The notes under the pieces were generated by a model. That model did no database searches, was not told where the DNA came from, and saw nothing but the letters and a program-made list of their open reading frames with translations. The translations under genes and the position numbers were made by a program. From Rhodanobacteraceae bacterium (lineage in GTDB: Bacteria > Pseudomonadota > Gammaproteobacteria > Xanthomonadales > SZUA-5), in assembly GCA_003233535.1 (NCBI GenBank), contig QIMA01000104.1, forward strand, positions 1-5,569: a stretch of 5,569 bases of DNA, in the 5' to 3' direction. Shown piece after piece: positions 1 through 5,532 of this stretch (positions are counted from its first letter, which is position 1; every line of letters starts with the position of its first letter).

Positions 1-275
1 CCTTCGAGCGCTAGTCGGCAATCTGCCGCTTTCCGCAGCTGCATTGGTGGCCATCTGATTGCGAATTTGCGGCCTGCTTGCGTTGGTGGTCGCTTCCTGG
101 CGCTGTTCGCGCGATGATAGGCGGCCCGCAGTGCGAGCAAGTGGGCTGTTTTCGTCTAAACGAATCCCCGCGCGCCTGCCAGTTTCCGTGCTGGCGCCGT
201 TCTAAGCTCCGCTGTGTGGCCCATATAGGACAGACGTGCTGATTTGCGTTGGCGCGTCCACAGCAAGGAGCAAGT
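1..275. other. Leader region upstream of ppnN, no gene supported
   Basis: I see no gene here that I can support. The plus-strand frame beginning at base 1 stays open to a TGA at 115-117 and could be the tail of an upstream gene, but its residues suggest no family. A minus-strand open frame (391 down to 11) is mostly antisense to the ppnN 5' end, is rich in Arg, Gln, Ser and Cys, and looks like a shadow. A weak -10-like ATATAG at 223-228 has only TTCTAA at 200-205 as a possible -35 (17-bp spacer), so I do not call a promoter. A small inverted repeat TTCGT/ACGAA with a 4-nt loop sits near 152-165. Confidence 0.5.
265..270 (+). promoter_or_regulatory. Shine-Dalgarno AAGGAG that sets the ppnN start
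   Basis: AAGGAG lies 5 nt before the ATG at 276. An in-frame TTG at 249 would add nine residues but would put this strong ribosome-binding site inside the coding region, so the ATG at 276 is the better start. Confidence 0.85.
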
Positions 276-1658
276 ATGAGTGCTACGGCACCGCGGGTAA
301 CCGCCACAATTCTTCCCAGCAGCGGCATGGAGGTTCTCTCCAGGGCTGAAGTTAGTCGCCTCTGCGATGCCACCGAAGGTGGGTTGAACAACCTTTTTCG
401 CCGCTGTGCACTGGCAGTCTTGTCGACTGGCAGCGAGAGCGACGACGCGCGCGCGCTAATCGCCCGCTATCCCGATTTCGATATTCGGGTCGTGCAGCAA
501 GATCGCGGGGTCAAGCTGGAGTTGGTCGATGCTCCGGACCACGCCTTCGTAGACGGTCGGATCATTCGCGGTACTCGCGATTTGTTGTTCGCGGTCTTGC
601 GCGACATTCTTTACGTCAATTCGCAACTTCAACTCGGTGAAACCAAGCTGCCCGAGGAAAGTGGCGATATTACCGACTTCGTTTTCTCCGTTTTGCGCCA
701 TGCGGGACTGCTGAAGGCGCAAGTTGATCCCAATTTGGTGGTCTGTTGGGGTGGTCACTCCATCTCTCGCGATGAGTACATTTATACCAAACGCGTCGGC
801 TACGAGATGGGTCTGCGCGGCAAAGATATTTGCACCGGTTGCGGCCCCGGCGCGATGAAGGGCCCGATGAAGGGTGCGACCATTGCCCACGCCAAACAGC
901 GTCGTCGGAATAACCGCTATATCGGCATTACCGAACCCGGAATTATTGCTGCTGAATCACCGAATCCGATTGTGAATCAGCTGGTGATCATGCCGGATAT
1001 CGAGAAGCGCCTGGAGGCATTTGTGCGCTTGGGCCACGGTATCGTGGTGTTTCCCGGCGGCGTGGGTACTGCGGAGGAGATTCTGTATCTGCTCGGCATC
1101 TTGCTGCATCCAAAGAATGCCGATCTGCCGTTTCCGCTCGTTTTTACGGGTCCGGCCAATAGCGCTCGGTACTTTGAGCAGATTGATCAATTCCTGCGCT
1201 TAGCGCTGGGTGATTCGGTTGCCGAGCGCTATCGCATCGTCATTGATGATCCGGCCGAAGTGGCGCAAACAATGGGCAAAGGCGTGGACCAAGTGCGCCA
1301 GCACCGTATTGCCAACAAGGACGCGTTCTTCTTTAACTGGACGCTGCACATGCCCCAGGCATTCCAGCAGCCGTTCATGCCGACCCACGAAAACATGGCG
1401 GGCCTGGACCTGCGGAAGAACCAGGAACAGCACGCGCTGGCCGCGAATCTGCGCCGGGCCTTTTCCGGAATCGTCGCTGGCAACGTGAAAGAAGAGGGCA
1501 TTCGTTTGATCGAGCAGCACGGGCCCTATGAGCTCAACGGCGAGCCGGAGATCATGCAGGCATTGGATTTGCTGCTGCAGGATTTCGTCGCCCAGAACCG
1601 AATGAAGATTCCGAGTTCAAAAGCCTATAAGCCGTGTTACCGGGTGGTTCAGGGCTAG
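276..1658 (+). CDS. ppnN: Pyrimidine/purine nucleotide 5'-monophosphate nucleosidase (LOG family, PpnN/YgdH)
   Basis: The 460-residue product is about the length of E. coli PpnN (YgdH, ~454). This cytosolic enzyme cleaves the N-glycosidic bond of nucleoside 5'-monophosphates, giving free base and ribose 5-phosphate for salvage. Visible landmarks are an N-terminal domain with RGVKLEL (78-84) and AFVDGRIIR (90-98), then the LOG/Rossmann core with CWGGHS (157-162), GCGPGAMKGPMKG (188-200) and the hallmark PGGVGTAEE (260-268). The glutamate of PGGxGTxxE is the expected catalytic residue. The C-terminal region carries HENMA (371-375) and RRAFSGIVAGNVKE (393-406), diagnostic of this long subfamily rather than short LOG cytokinin-type enzymes. 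In E. coli the enzyme is tetrameric and is stimulated by (p)ppGpp; I infer but cannot show the same here. The gene has its own Shine-Dalgarno and is convergent with the M15 peptidase gene. Nothing looks broken or missing. Confidence 0.96.
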   Translation: MSATAPRVTATILPSSGMEVLSRAEVSRLCDATEGGLNNLFRRCALAVLSTGSESDDARALIARYPDFDIRVVQQDRGVKLELVDAPDHAFVDGRIIRGTRDLLFAVLRDILYVNSQLQLGETKLPEESGDITDFVFSVLRHAGLLKAQVDPNLVVCWGGHSISRDEYIYTKRVGYEMGLRGKDICTGCGPGAMKGPMKGATIAHAKQRRRNNRYIGITEPGIIAAESPNPIVNQLVIMPDIEKRLEAFVRLGHGIVVFPGGVGTAEEILYLLGILLHPKNADLPFPLVFTGPANSARYFEQIDQFLRLALGDSVAERYRIVIDDPAEVAQTMGKGVDQVRQHRIANKDAFFFNWTLHMPQAFQQPFMPTHENMAGLDLRKNQEQHALAANLRRAFSGIVAGNVKEEGIRLIEQHGPYELNGEPEIMQALDLLLQDFVAQNRMKIPSSKAYKPCYRVVQG

Positions 1659-1725
1659 TCTGAGGCTTCCCCCGGGTGCGTCGGACCCTCCAGGGCGGTT
1701 TCTTCCGATTGCGCACTGGCTCTGT

Positions 1726-1815
1726 GTAGAAGCGTGCTTGCTCGCGATTCTCTGCCCGAACAATTAAGGTCAAGGCGGCGCTAGTGCGCCGCATCGCGAG
1801 CAAGCCCGTTCCTAC
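1726..1815. repeat. REPIN-like element: two inverted REP sequences
   Basis: Two 23-nt arms, 1726-1748 and 1793-1815, are inverted copies matching at 20 of 23 positions, with a perfect shared core GCTTGCTCGCGAT. The core and the flanking GTAG...CCTAC ends resemble REP sequences known from Pseudomonas and relatives (GCGAGCAAGC followed by a CTCCTAC-like end). A 44-nt spacer separates the arms. The element lies between the convergent ppnN and M15 peptidase genes, the usual setting for REPs, where such hairpins can limit readthrough or stabilise mRNA 3' ends. REPINs are non-autonomous and are moved by RAYT (TnpA-REP) transposases; none is encoded in this window. Confidence 0.8.
1775..1792. repeat. 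Perfect 7-bp hairpin nested in the REPIN spacer
   Basis: GCGGCGC (1775-1781) and GCGCCGC (1786-1792) are perfect reverse complements around a TAGT loop. The hairpin abuts the right REP arm directly and is all G-C in the stem. It is not followed by a T-run, so it is not a classical intrinsic terminator on either strand. Confidence 0.8.
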
Positions 1816-1863
1816 CTGGGAGCAAGCGGCGCAGGACTGCGAAACATCTGAACGGACCGATGG

Positions 1864-1888
1864 CTCTAACCCGGATGTTTCATGAACT
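1864..1888 (+). repeat. 25-bp dispersed repeat, copy 1
   Basis: Same sequence as 5508-5532 with two mismatches; the core is CCCGGATGTTTCATGAACT (1870-1888). Similarity weakens downstream but continues loosely through a CG-rich stretch, here GCGCG/CGCGC (1890-1903), able to form a short hairpin. It lies 31 bp beyond the stop codon of the minus-strand M15 gene. I do not recognise it as the end of a named mobile element. Confidence 0.7.
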
Positions 1889-1919
1889 CGCGCGATGCTC
1901 GCGCAGAACACGACCCTAG

Positions 1920-2702
1920 CTAACCGCGCCAACACCAGTGCCAGGGCTCGGCAATGATTCCGTACGGATTCTTGCGTGGGTAGCTCTCGACGAAGCCGAA
2001 TCGGCTGGCGTTTCGCTTTAGCCAGCGGTACGCCGGTGTGCGTGCAAAGCTTTGCTCGAGCACCGGCCCCTCGCCGCTAGCCAAGTCAACCGCGCGGCCG
2101 CTGTGGTGCTCGCTGCGGCCCGGTGGCGCACTAACACGCGCAATTTCCTCGATGCTGAGTCCGCGTGCCAGCTTTCTTTCCCAGATCGCGCTCTGATAGC
2201 TCACTGAGCGAAAGCCGGAGACCAGTTCGAGTTTGATTCGATCGTCGGTCGCCGCGCACTGCATCTGTAGCCAGCGTTTGGCCGCAGTAGGTTGCATTCG
2301 GCAAGGCCGGCTGAAGCGGTCGAGTCCGACGTTTACCAGGTAAGCGGGGTAGGGTTGCTCAGGAAGTTTGCTGGGAACGCTTTGTGAGTACAGCACAGCC
2401 CCTTTGGGACGCTGCGCTAGCTCGAGTTGCAGGCCGTTAGCCGGTTGCTTCAGTGCACTACGATAAAGCTTGAGCAGCGCTGCTTGAGAACGGCTGGTGC
2501 GGCGTATCACGCGATTATGATGGAGCGGCCTTAGGCGCAGGCTACCGTTAATCTCAATCACAGCGAATTCGCCGAGCACCAACTCCAGCCGACCGTTAGC
2601 CAAGGCGCGCTGGCGTTGGCTACGCGAGCCCAGCATCGGCAGTGTGCGAACTAGGTGCCGCACTGCTGACCCTGTTGCGGTCGGCTGCACGCGCAACCGC
2701 AC
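1920..2702 (-). CDS. M15B (VanY-type) D-alanyl-D-alanine carboxypeptidase-like metallopeptidase
   Basis: The C-terminal half (about 118-260) is a VanY/M15B zinc peptidase domain. LVSGFRS (160-166) is followed by SEHHSGRAVDL (197-207), which fits S-x-H-x-x-G-x-A-x-D and supplies zinc ligands His199 and Asp206. EPWHW (252-256) supplies catalytic Glu252 and third ligand His255. All key residues are present, so an active enzyme trimming D-Ala-D-Ala from peptidoglycan stem peptides is likely; a different dipeptide substrate is possible. Residues 1-110 match no domain I recognise and contain no clear signal peptide or membrane anchor, so export is unexplained. The start is uncertain. GTG at 2702 has no good Shine-Dalgarno, an in-frame stop lies at 2727-2729, and the well-placed TAGGAG (2724-2729) serves a GTG at 2718 in another frame. 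GTG 2663 and ATG 2636 are other in-frame options. The gene lies 24 nt after the RHH gene and is probably cotranscribed with it. Confidence 0.85.
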   Translation of the reverse strand: MRLRVQPTATGSAVRHLVRTLPMLGSRSQRQRALANGRLELVLGEFAVIEINGSLRLRPLHHNRVIRRTSRSQAALLKLYRSALKQPANGLQLELAQRPKGAVLYSQSVPSKLPEQPYPAYLVNVGLDRFSRPCRMQPTAAKRWLQMQCAATDDRIKLELVSGFRSVSYQSAIWERKLARGLSIEEIARVSAPPGRSEHHSGRAVDLASGEGPVLEQSFARTPAYRWLKRNASRFGFVESYPRKNPYGIIAEPWHWCWRG

Positions 2703-2723
2703 CGAGCTGGTTGCGCACGTGTG

Positions 2724-2729
2724 CTCCTA
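2724..2729 (-). promoter_or_regulatory. Shine-Dalgarno TAGGAG overlapping the RHH stop codon
   Basis: On the minus strand TAGGAG contains the TAG stop of the RHH gene and lies 5 nt before a GTG at 2718-2716. That GTG opens a 32-codon frame ending in TAG at 2622-2620, not the M15 frame. The site suggests translational coupling between the RHH and M15 genes, but the start it actually serves is unresolved. Confidence 0.5.
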
Positions 2730-2909
2730 GGATGAATCTTGTTCATCGTCTCCTTTGGCCGGTGGCCAGCGTCCGTGGCGCTTGAGCTGCTCGCGCAGCG
2801 CGTACTCTATTTGTGCGTTGAGACTGCGCAACTCATCTTCGGCCCAACGCTGCATAGCGTTGACCATCGGCTCGCTGAGTCGCAGCGGAAAAGCTTTACG
2901 CCTGCTCAT
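2727..2909 (-). CDS. Arc-type ribbon-helix-helix DNA-binding protein
   Basis: This 60-residue protein has the Arc/MetJ ribbon-helix-helix layout: a short basic arm (SRRK), a beta strand KAFPLRLS (5-12) that would insert into the DNA major groove as a dimer, helix 1 about 13-27 ([14 protein letters not shown]), a turn, and helix 2 about 29-45 ([16 protein letters not shown]). The tail, 46-60, is acidic and probably disordered. It is a likely dimeric transcriptional repressor. The ATG at 2909 lies 9 nt after the SPFH TGA (a tandem TGA TGA) and has no Shine-Dalgarno, so translation probably depends on coupling to the SPFH gene; a TTG at 2915 is a less likely start. Small RHH genes next to SPFH genes recur in bacteria and are sometimes labelled HicB-like antitoxin. 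No toxin is visible here, so I read it as the operon's own regulator, probably acting at 3797-3813. Confidence 0.88.
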   Translation of the reverse strand: MSRRKAFPLRLSEPMVNAMQRWAEDELRSLNAQIEYALREQLKRHGRWPPAKGDDEQDSS

Positions 2910-2918
2910 GGTCAATCA

Positions 2919-3767
2919 TCAGTTATGCAGGGTTCCGGTATTGACCACGGGTTGGGTGCCGCGATCGCTGCAAAGTACCACGAGCAAGTTGCTCACCATG
3001 GACGCCTTACGCTCGTCATCGAGTTCGATCTGGCCCTTCTTATCTAGCTCATCCAGTGCCATGTGGACCATGCCCACGGCACCCTCAACGATCTTCGTGC
3101 GGGCAGCAATGATCGCTGAGGCCTGCTGACGCTGGAGCATCGCATGGGCGATTTCCGGGGCGTAAGCCAGGTGGGTGATCCGCGCTTCTAGGACCTGGAC
3201 GCCGGCTGCGTTGAGCCGCTCCTGAAGCTCGCGAGCAAGGTGGTTTGCGACCTTGTCAGCGTCGCTACGCAAGGCGACCGTGCCTTCTTCATGCTGGTCG
3301 TAGGGGTAGATGCTGGCGAGCGAACGGATGGCCGCCTCCGATTGGATTTCGACAAAGTTGGCGTAATCGTCAACTGCAAATACAGCCTGCGCCGTGTCCA
3401 CTACCTGCCACACCACCACTGCGGCGATTTCGATGGGATTACCATCCAAGTCGTTGACTTTGAGTTGGCTGCTTTCAAAGTTGCGCACCCGCAGCGACAC
3501 CGCGGTGCGCGTATAGAACGGGTTAGTGATGCGCAAGCCTGGGCTTTTCTCCGTGCCTATGTAGCGGCCGAATAGCTGCAAGACGCGACCCTGGTTTGGC
3601 TGCACCGTGAATAGGCCAACCAAAGCGAACAGTGAAATCAGCAGCAGCGGCAGGCCAATCAGGATCAAATGGGGGCCAATGATTAGACCCACCGAGAAAA
3701 TGATGAGGACGATGATCAGCAATACTGCGGGGATACCTGCGGGACTGTTGATGTTCTTCTCTTGCAT
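2919..3767 (-). CDS. SPFH/band 7 domain membrane protein (stomatin/prohibitin/HflC-like)
   Basis: The 282-residue protein starts with a short polar segment, then a long hydrophobic stretch at about 12-55 (two membrane passes or a hairpin, with GPH near 31-33 as the likely break). An SPFH/band 7 domain runs from about 55 to 235: [15 protein letters not shown] (55-69), [10 protein letters not shown] (75-84), [15 protein letters not shown] (92-106) and a central [19 protein letters not shown] (117-135). A helical region with Ala/Gln/Arg/Glu-rich sequence (about 175-250) probably drives oligomerisation. SPFH proteins form large membrane-associated cages that organise membrane regions or control partner proteases; the partner here is unknown. 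The ATG at 3767 is preferred over GTG at 3782 because GGAG lies 7 nt upstream of it. It is first in a run with the RHH and M15 genes and divergent from dinB. Confidence 0.92.
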   Translation of the reverse strand: MQEKNINSPAGIPAVLLIIVLIIFSVGLIIGPHLILIGLPLLLISLFALVGLFTVQPNQGRVLQLFGRYIGTEKSPGLRITNPFYTRTAVSLRVRNFESSQLKVNDLDGNPIEIAAVVVWQVVDTAQAVFAVDDYANFVEIQSEAAIRSLASIYPYDQHEEGTVALRSDADKVANHLARELQERLNAAGVQVLEARITHLAYAPEIAHAMLQRQQASAIIAARTKIVEGAVGMVHMALDELDKKGQIELDDERKASMVSNLLVVLCSDRGTQPVVNTGTLHN

Positions 3768-3774
3768 GGTTGTT

Positions 3775-3778
3775 CTCC
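3775..3778 (-). promoter_or_regulatory. Shine-Dalgarno GGAG that sets the SPFH start
   Basis: GGAG on the minus strand ends 7 nt before the ATG at 3767. The alternative GTG at 3782 would place this site inside the gene. Confidence 0.75.
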
Positions 3779-3794
3779 GCACTGTGCAGTCTAA

Positions 3795-3824
3795 AAGATA
3801 TCAAAATGATGTCACTTTGCGCAA
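3795..3824 (-). promoter_or_regulatory. Candidate promoter of the SPFH-RHH run
   Basis: On the minus strand, TTGCGC (3824-3819) as -35 and TATCTT (3800-3795) as -10 are separated by 18 nt. Both match the sigma-70 consensus only partly. The -10 overlaps the repeat at 3797-3813, as expected for a repressible promoter. TGATAT (3803-3798) is an alternative -10 with a short 15-nt spacer. Confidence 0.35.
3797..3813. promoter_or_regulatory. Candidate operator for the RHH protein
   Basis: GATATCA (3797-3803), AAA, TGATGTC (3807-3813) is an inverted repeat matching at 6 of 7 positions around a 3-nt centre. Because GATATC is itself palindromic, the same bases also read as a direct repeat, GATATCA and GATGTCA (3808-3814), 11 bp apart or about one helical turn. 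Tandem dimers of Arc/CopG-type proteins often bind such spacing. The site is AT-rich against GC-rich surroundings, lies 30-46 nt before the SPFH ATG, and overlaps its candidate -10. Binding by the RHH protein is inferred. Confidence 0.5.
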
Positions 3825-3836
3825 GCTATTTCTGTA

Positions 3837-3862
3837 GCTGTGGCCAGATCGTGGTCAGCAGC
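3837..3862. other. Imperfect hairpin in the SPFH-dinB divergent gap
   Basis: GCTG+TGGCCA (3837-3846) can pair with TGGTCA+G+CAGC (3852-3862), giving ten pairs with one G-T wobble and one bulged G around a 5-nt loop (GATCG). No T-run follows on either strand, so it is not an intrinsic terminator. It may be an operator or chance. Confidence 0.3.
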
Positions 3863-3924
3863 CAGTTCTCGTAGCTGCGTGATTTGGGCACACTGCAACC
3901 ATCGAAGTCGTTTGGCTCTGAGGG

Positions 3925-5109
3925 ATGCCCGCTAACTCGTTTAATCTCGATCGCGCAATCCTGCATGTGGATATGGACGCCTTCTACGCGTCCGTGGAAC
4001 AGCGCGACGACCCGAAACTGCGCGGGCTGCCGGTGATCATCGGCGGAACCGGACGGCGCGGCGTTGTGGCCACGGCGAGCTATGAAGCTCGTCAGTTCGG
4101 CGTCGGCTCAGCGATGCCCACGGCTCAGGCCAAGCAGCGCTGCCCGCATGGCGTCTATTTAGCACCGCGAATGAGTCGCTACGTTGAGGCGTCGACTCAG
4201 ATATTCGAGATCTTTCGAGAATTTACGCCGCAGGTAGAGGGGCTATCGCTGGATGAGGCCTTTTTAGATGTCAGCGCCAGCCGCAATCTGTTGGGAAGCC
4301 CAATGAAGATGGCCGTTGCGTTGAAAGCGAGGGTACGCCAGCGCTGTGATTTGGCCTGCACGGTGGGCGTGGCGCACAACAAGCTTTTGGCTAAACTGGG
4401 TAGCGGGCTGGGCAAGCCGGATGGCATTCGCCAGATTCAGCCCGCCGAAGCCGCCACGGTGCTCGCTGAGCTGCCCATAGACCGGCTTTGGACGGTAGGA
4501 GAGCAAACTGCCGCGCGCCTGCAGGTCATTGGTATTCACCGCATTGGCGACCTGCAGCAAGCGCGCGCAGATAGCTTGGCCAGAGTGCTGGGCAGGCGCG
4601 CGGAGCCGCTGCGCTTGCTCGCATTGGGTCTGGATGACCGACCCGTTGTGGTCGGTCGAGTAGACAAATCGATCGGTGCCGAGGAGACCTTTGAGCAGGA
4701 CATTCGGCGCCTTGATCAGGCGCAAGCGGTGCTTATGCGTCTCACTGAGCGGGCAGCAGCTCGCTTGCGCGGCGCCCTCCACCAGGCGGCAGTGGTACAG
4801 GTGAAGCTGCGCAAGCCGCCCTTTATCACCCATACGCGGCAACGGCGGGTGCAGCCGCCTAACGCCAGCACCGACGTTCTCTACGCTAGCGCACGCGAGT
4901 TGCTTGAGCGTTGGTGGCAGGAACAAAGTAGTCCAGCCTTGCGCCTATTGGGAGTGAGCTTTGAAGTCGCCAGCGAGGAGCAGGTTCAGCAGGACTTGTT
5001 CGCCACCGCACCGGCCAAGCGAGCGTTGGAGGACCAAATCAACGCGAAGTTTGGCGCCGAAGGCGTAGTCCGCGCGCGTGGCTTACGGGCGAAGGATCCC
5101 GATGAGTAA
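3925..5109 (+). CDS. dinB: DNA polymerase IV (Y-family translesion polymerase DinB)
   Basis: The 394-residue product is a complete Y-family polymerase. The palm/fingers open with HVDMDAFYASVEQRDDP (14-30), giving metal-binding Asp16 and a Tyr at 21 in the steric-gate position (Phe13 in E. coli Pol IV). SLDEAFLDVS (109-118) gives catalytic Asp110 and Glu111. TVGVAHNKLLAKLGSGLGKP (146-165) is the conserved palm segment, followed by a thumb with a helix-hairpin-helix region (about 180-225). The little-finger domain begins near SIGAEETF (249-256). QQDLF (355-359) fits a beta-clamp-binding pentapeptide, but here about 35 residues follow it (INAKFG...VVRARGL), a tail type seen in many non-enterobacterial DinB proteins. 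Its role is error-prone bypass of damaged template. ATG 3925 is the only good start, with an in-frame TGA at 3919-3921. The purine run GAGGG directly abuts it, so initiation may be weak. SOS control is not clearly visible. Confidence 0.97.
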   Translation: MPANSFNLDRAILHVDMDAFYASVEQRDDPKLRGLPVIIGGTGRRGVVATASYEARQFGVGSAMPTAQAKQRCPHGVYLAPRMSRYVEASTQIFEIFREFTPQVEGLSLDEAFLDVSASRNLLGSPMKMAVALKARVRQRCDLACTVGVAHNKLLAKLGSGLGKPDGIRQIQPAEAATVLAELPIDRLWTVGEQTAARLQVIGIHRIGDLQQARADSLARVLGRRAEPLRLLALGLDDRPVVVGRVDKSIGAEETFEQDIRRLDQAQAVLMRLTERAAARLRGALHQAAVVQVKLRKPPFITHTRQRRVQPPNASTDVLYASARELLERWWQEQSSPALRLLGVSFEVASEEQVQQDLFATAPAKRALEDQINAKFGAEGVVRARGLRAKDPDE

Positions 5110-5117
5110 ACAGGCGC

Positions 5118-5133
5118 TGTCCCATTCGGGACA
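5118..5133. other. Perfect 6-bp hairpin downstream of dinB
   Basis: TGTCCC (5118-5123) and GGGACA (5128-5133) pair around an ATTC loop, starting 9 nt after the dinB stop. No T-run follows, so it is at best a weak terminator or a transcript 3'-end stabiliser. It lies just upstream of the -10 of the next gene. Confidence 0.4.
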
Positions 5134-5154
5134 TCGCTATGGCGAACGGCCAAC

Positions 5155-5160
5155 TATACT
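5155..5160 (+). promoter_or_regulatory. -10-like TATACT upstream of the Mpo1-like gene
   Basis: TATACT matches the sigma-70 -10 consensus at five of six positions. No convincing -35 lies 16-18 nt upstream. Transcription from here would begin near 5167, after the alternative ATG at 5139, so it supports the start at 5190. Confidence 0.4.
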
Positions 5161-5178
5161 GGTCGAAATCGCCCCCAC

Positions 5179-5182
5179 GGAG
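5179..5182 (+). promoter_or_regulatory. Shine-Dalgarno GGAG that sets the Mpo1-like start
   Basis: GGAG ends 7 nt before the ATG at 5190. The in-frame ATG at 5139 has no comparable site. Confidence 0.7.
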
Positions 5183-5189
5183 CATCGCT

Positions 5190-5513
5190 ATGCAAGCCGA
5201 TACCACCGAAGCTAAGGGATTTAGCAGCTTTGCTGAGTTCTATCCGTACTACCTAGGCGAGCATAGCAATCTGGTCTGCCGGAGACTGCATTTCGTCGGC
5301 ACCACCCTGATCGTTGTGATCGCGGCTTATGCGCTGATTAGCCATAATCTTTGGTGGCTGGCTGCAATTCCGCTGGTTGGCTATGGCTTCGCCTGGGTCG
5401 GCCACTTCTTCTTCGAACATAATCGACCGGCAACCTTCAAGCACCCGATATACAGCCTGATTGGCGACTGGGTGATGTGGTGGCAAATGCTCAGCGGCAA
5501 GATTCGCCTCTAG
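5190..5513 (+). CDS. Mpo1-like (DUF962 / YGL010w family) membrane protein
   Basis: This 107-residue protein carries the family landmarks in order: FAEFYPYYLGEH (14-25), RRLHFVGT (31-38), a hydrophobic segment (about 38-51), a second one (about 54-70), then AWVGHFFFEHNRPATF (68-83) and HPIYSLIGDWVMW (85-97). Its length is typical of bacterial members. Conserved histidines His25, His34, His72 and His77 lie near the membrane boundary. In yeast, Mpo1 is an ER dioxygenase in alpha-oxidation of 2-hydroxy fatty acids from phytosphingosine and uses such histidines for iron. The bacterial substrate is not established, so a lipid-related oxidation role is only inferred. An ATG at 5139 would add 17 residues without a ribosome-binding site. 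The gene is 80 nt after dinB and probably has its own promoter. Its stop codon lies inside the second copy of the 25-bp repeat. Confidence 0.88.
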   Translation: MQADTTEAKGFSSFAEFYPYYLGEHSNLVCRRLHFVGTTLIVVIAAYALISHNLWWLAAIPLVGYGFAWVGHFFFEHNRPATFKHPIYSLIGDWVMWWQMLSGKIRL

Positions 5514-5532
5514 CCCGGATGTTTCATAAACT
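5508..5532 (+). repeat. 25-bp dispersed repeat, copy 2
   Basis: Matches 1864-1888 at 23 of 25 positions in the same orientation, with core CCCGGATGTTTCATAAACT (5514-5532). It includes the last codons and TAG stop of the Mpo1-like gene, and similarity ends abruptly on the upstream side. A CG-rich, weakly similar stretch follows to about 5549. The remaining bases to 5569 show no gene. Confidence 0.7.

Noticed and set aside
133..141. GCGAGCAAG resembling part of a REP core in the ppnN leader
   Set aside because: Only nine bases match and the flanks and inverted partner are missing, so it is too short to call a REP.
11..391. 126-codon minus-strand open frame overlapping the ppnN start
   Set aside because: It is mostly antisense to ppnN, has no recognisable family or Shine-Dalgarno, and its composition is typical of a shadow frame.
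1659..1715. Possible intrinsic terminator after ppnN
   Set aside because: Only 4-bp stems (GGGT/ACCC and CCCT/AGGG) can be drawn, with no clean T-run, so it does not meet the standard for a terminator.
1552..1935. 127-codon minus-strand open frame across the ppnN 3' end and the REPIN
   Set aside because: It runs through a non-coding repeat and antisense to ppnN, and resembles no protein I know.
2727..2909. RHH protein as an antitoxin of a toxin-antitoxin pair
   Set aside because: The neighbours are an SPFH membrane protein and an M15 peptidase, and no toxin-like small protein is adjacent; an operon regulator fits better.
4264..4926. 220-codon minus-strand open frame inside dinB
   Set aside because: It is fully antisense to a well-conserved dinB; long opposite-strand frames are expected in GC-rich genes.
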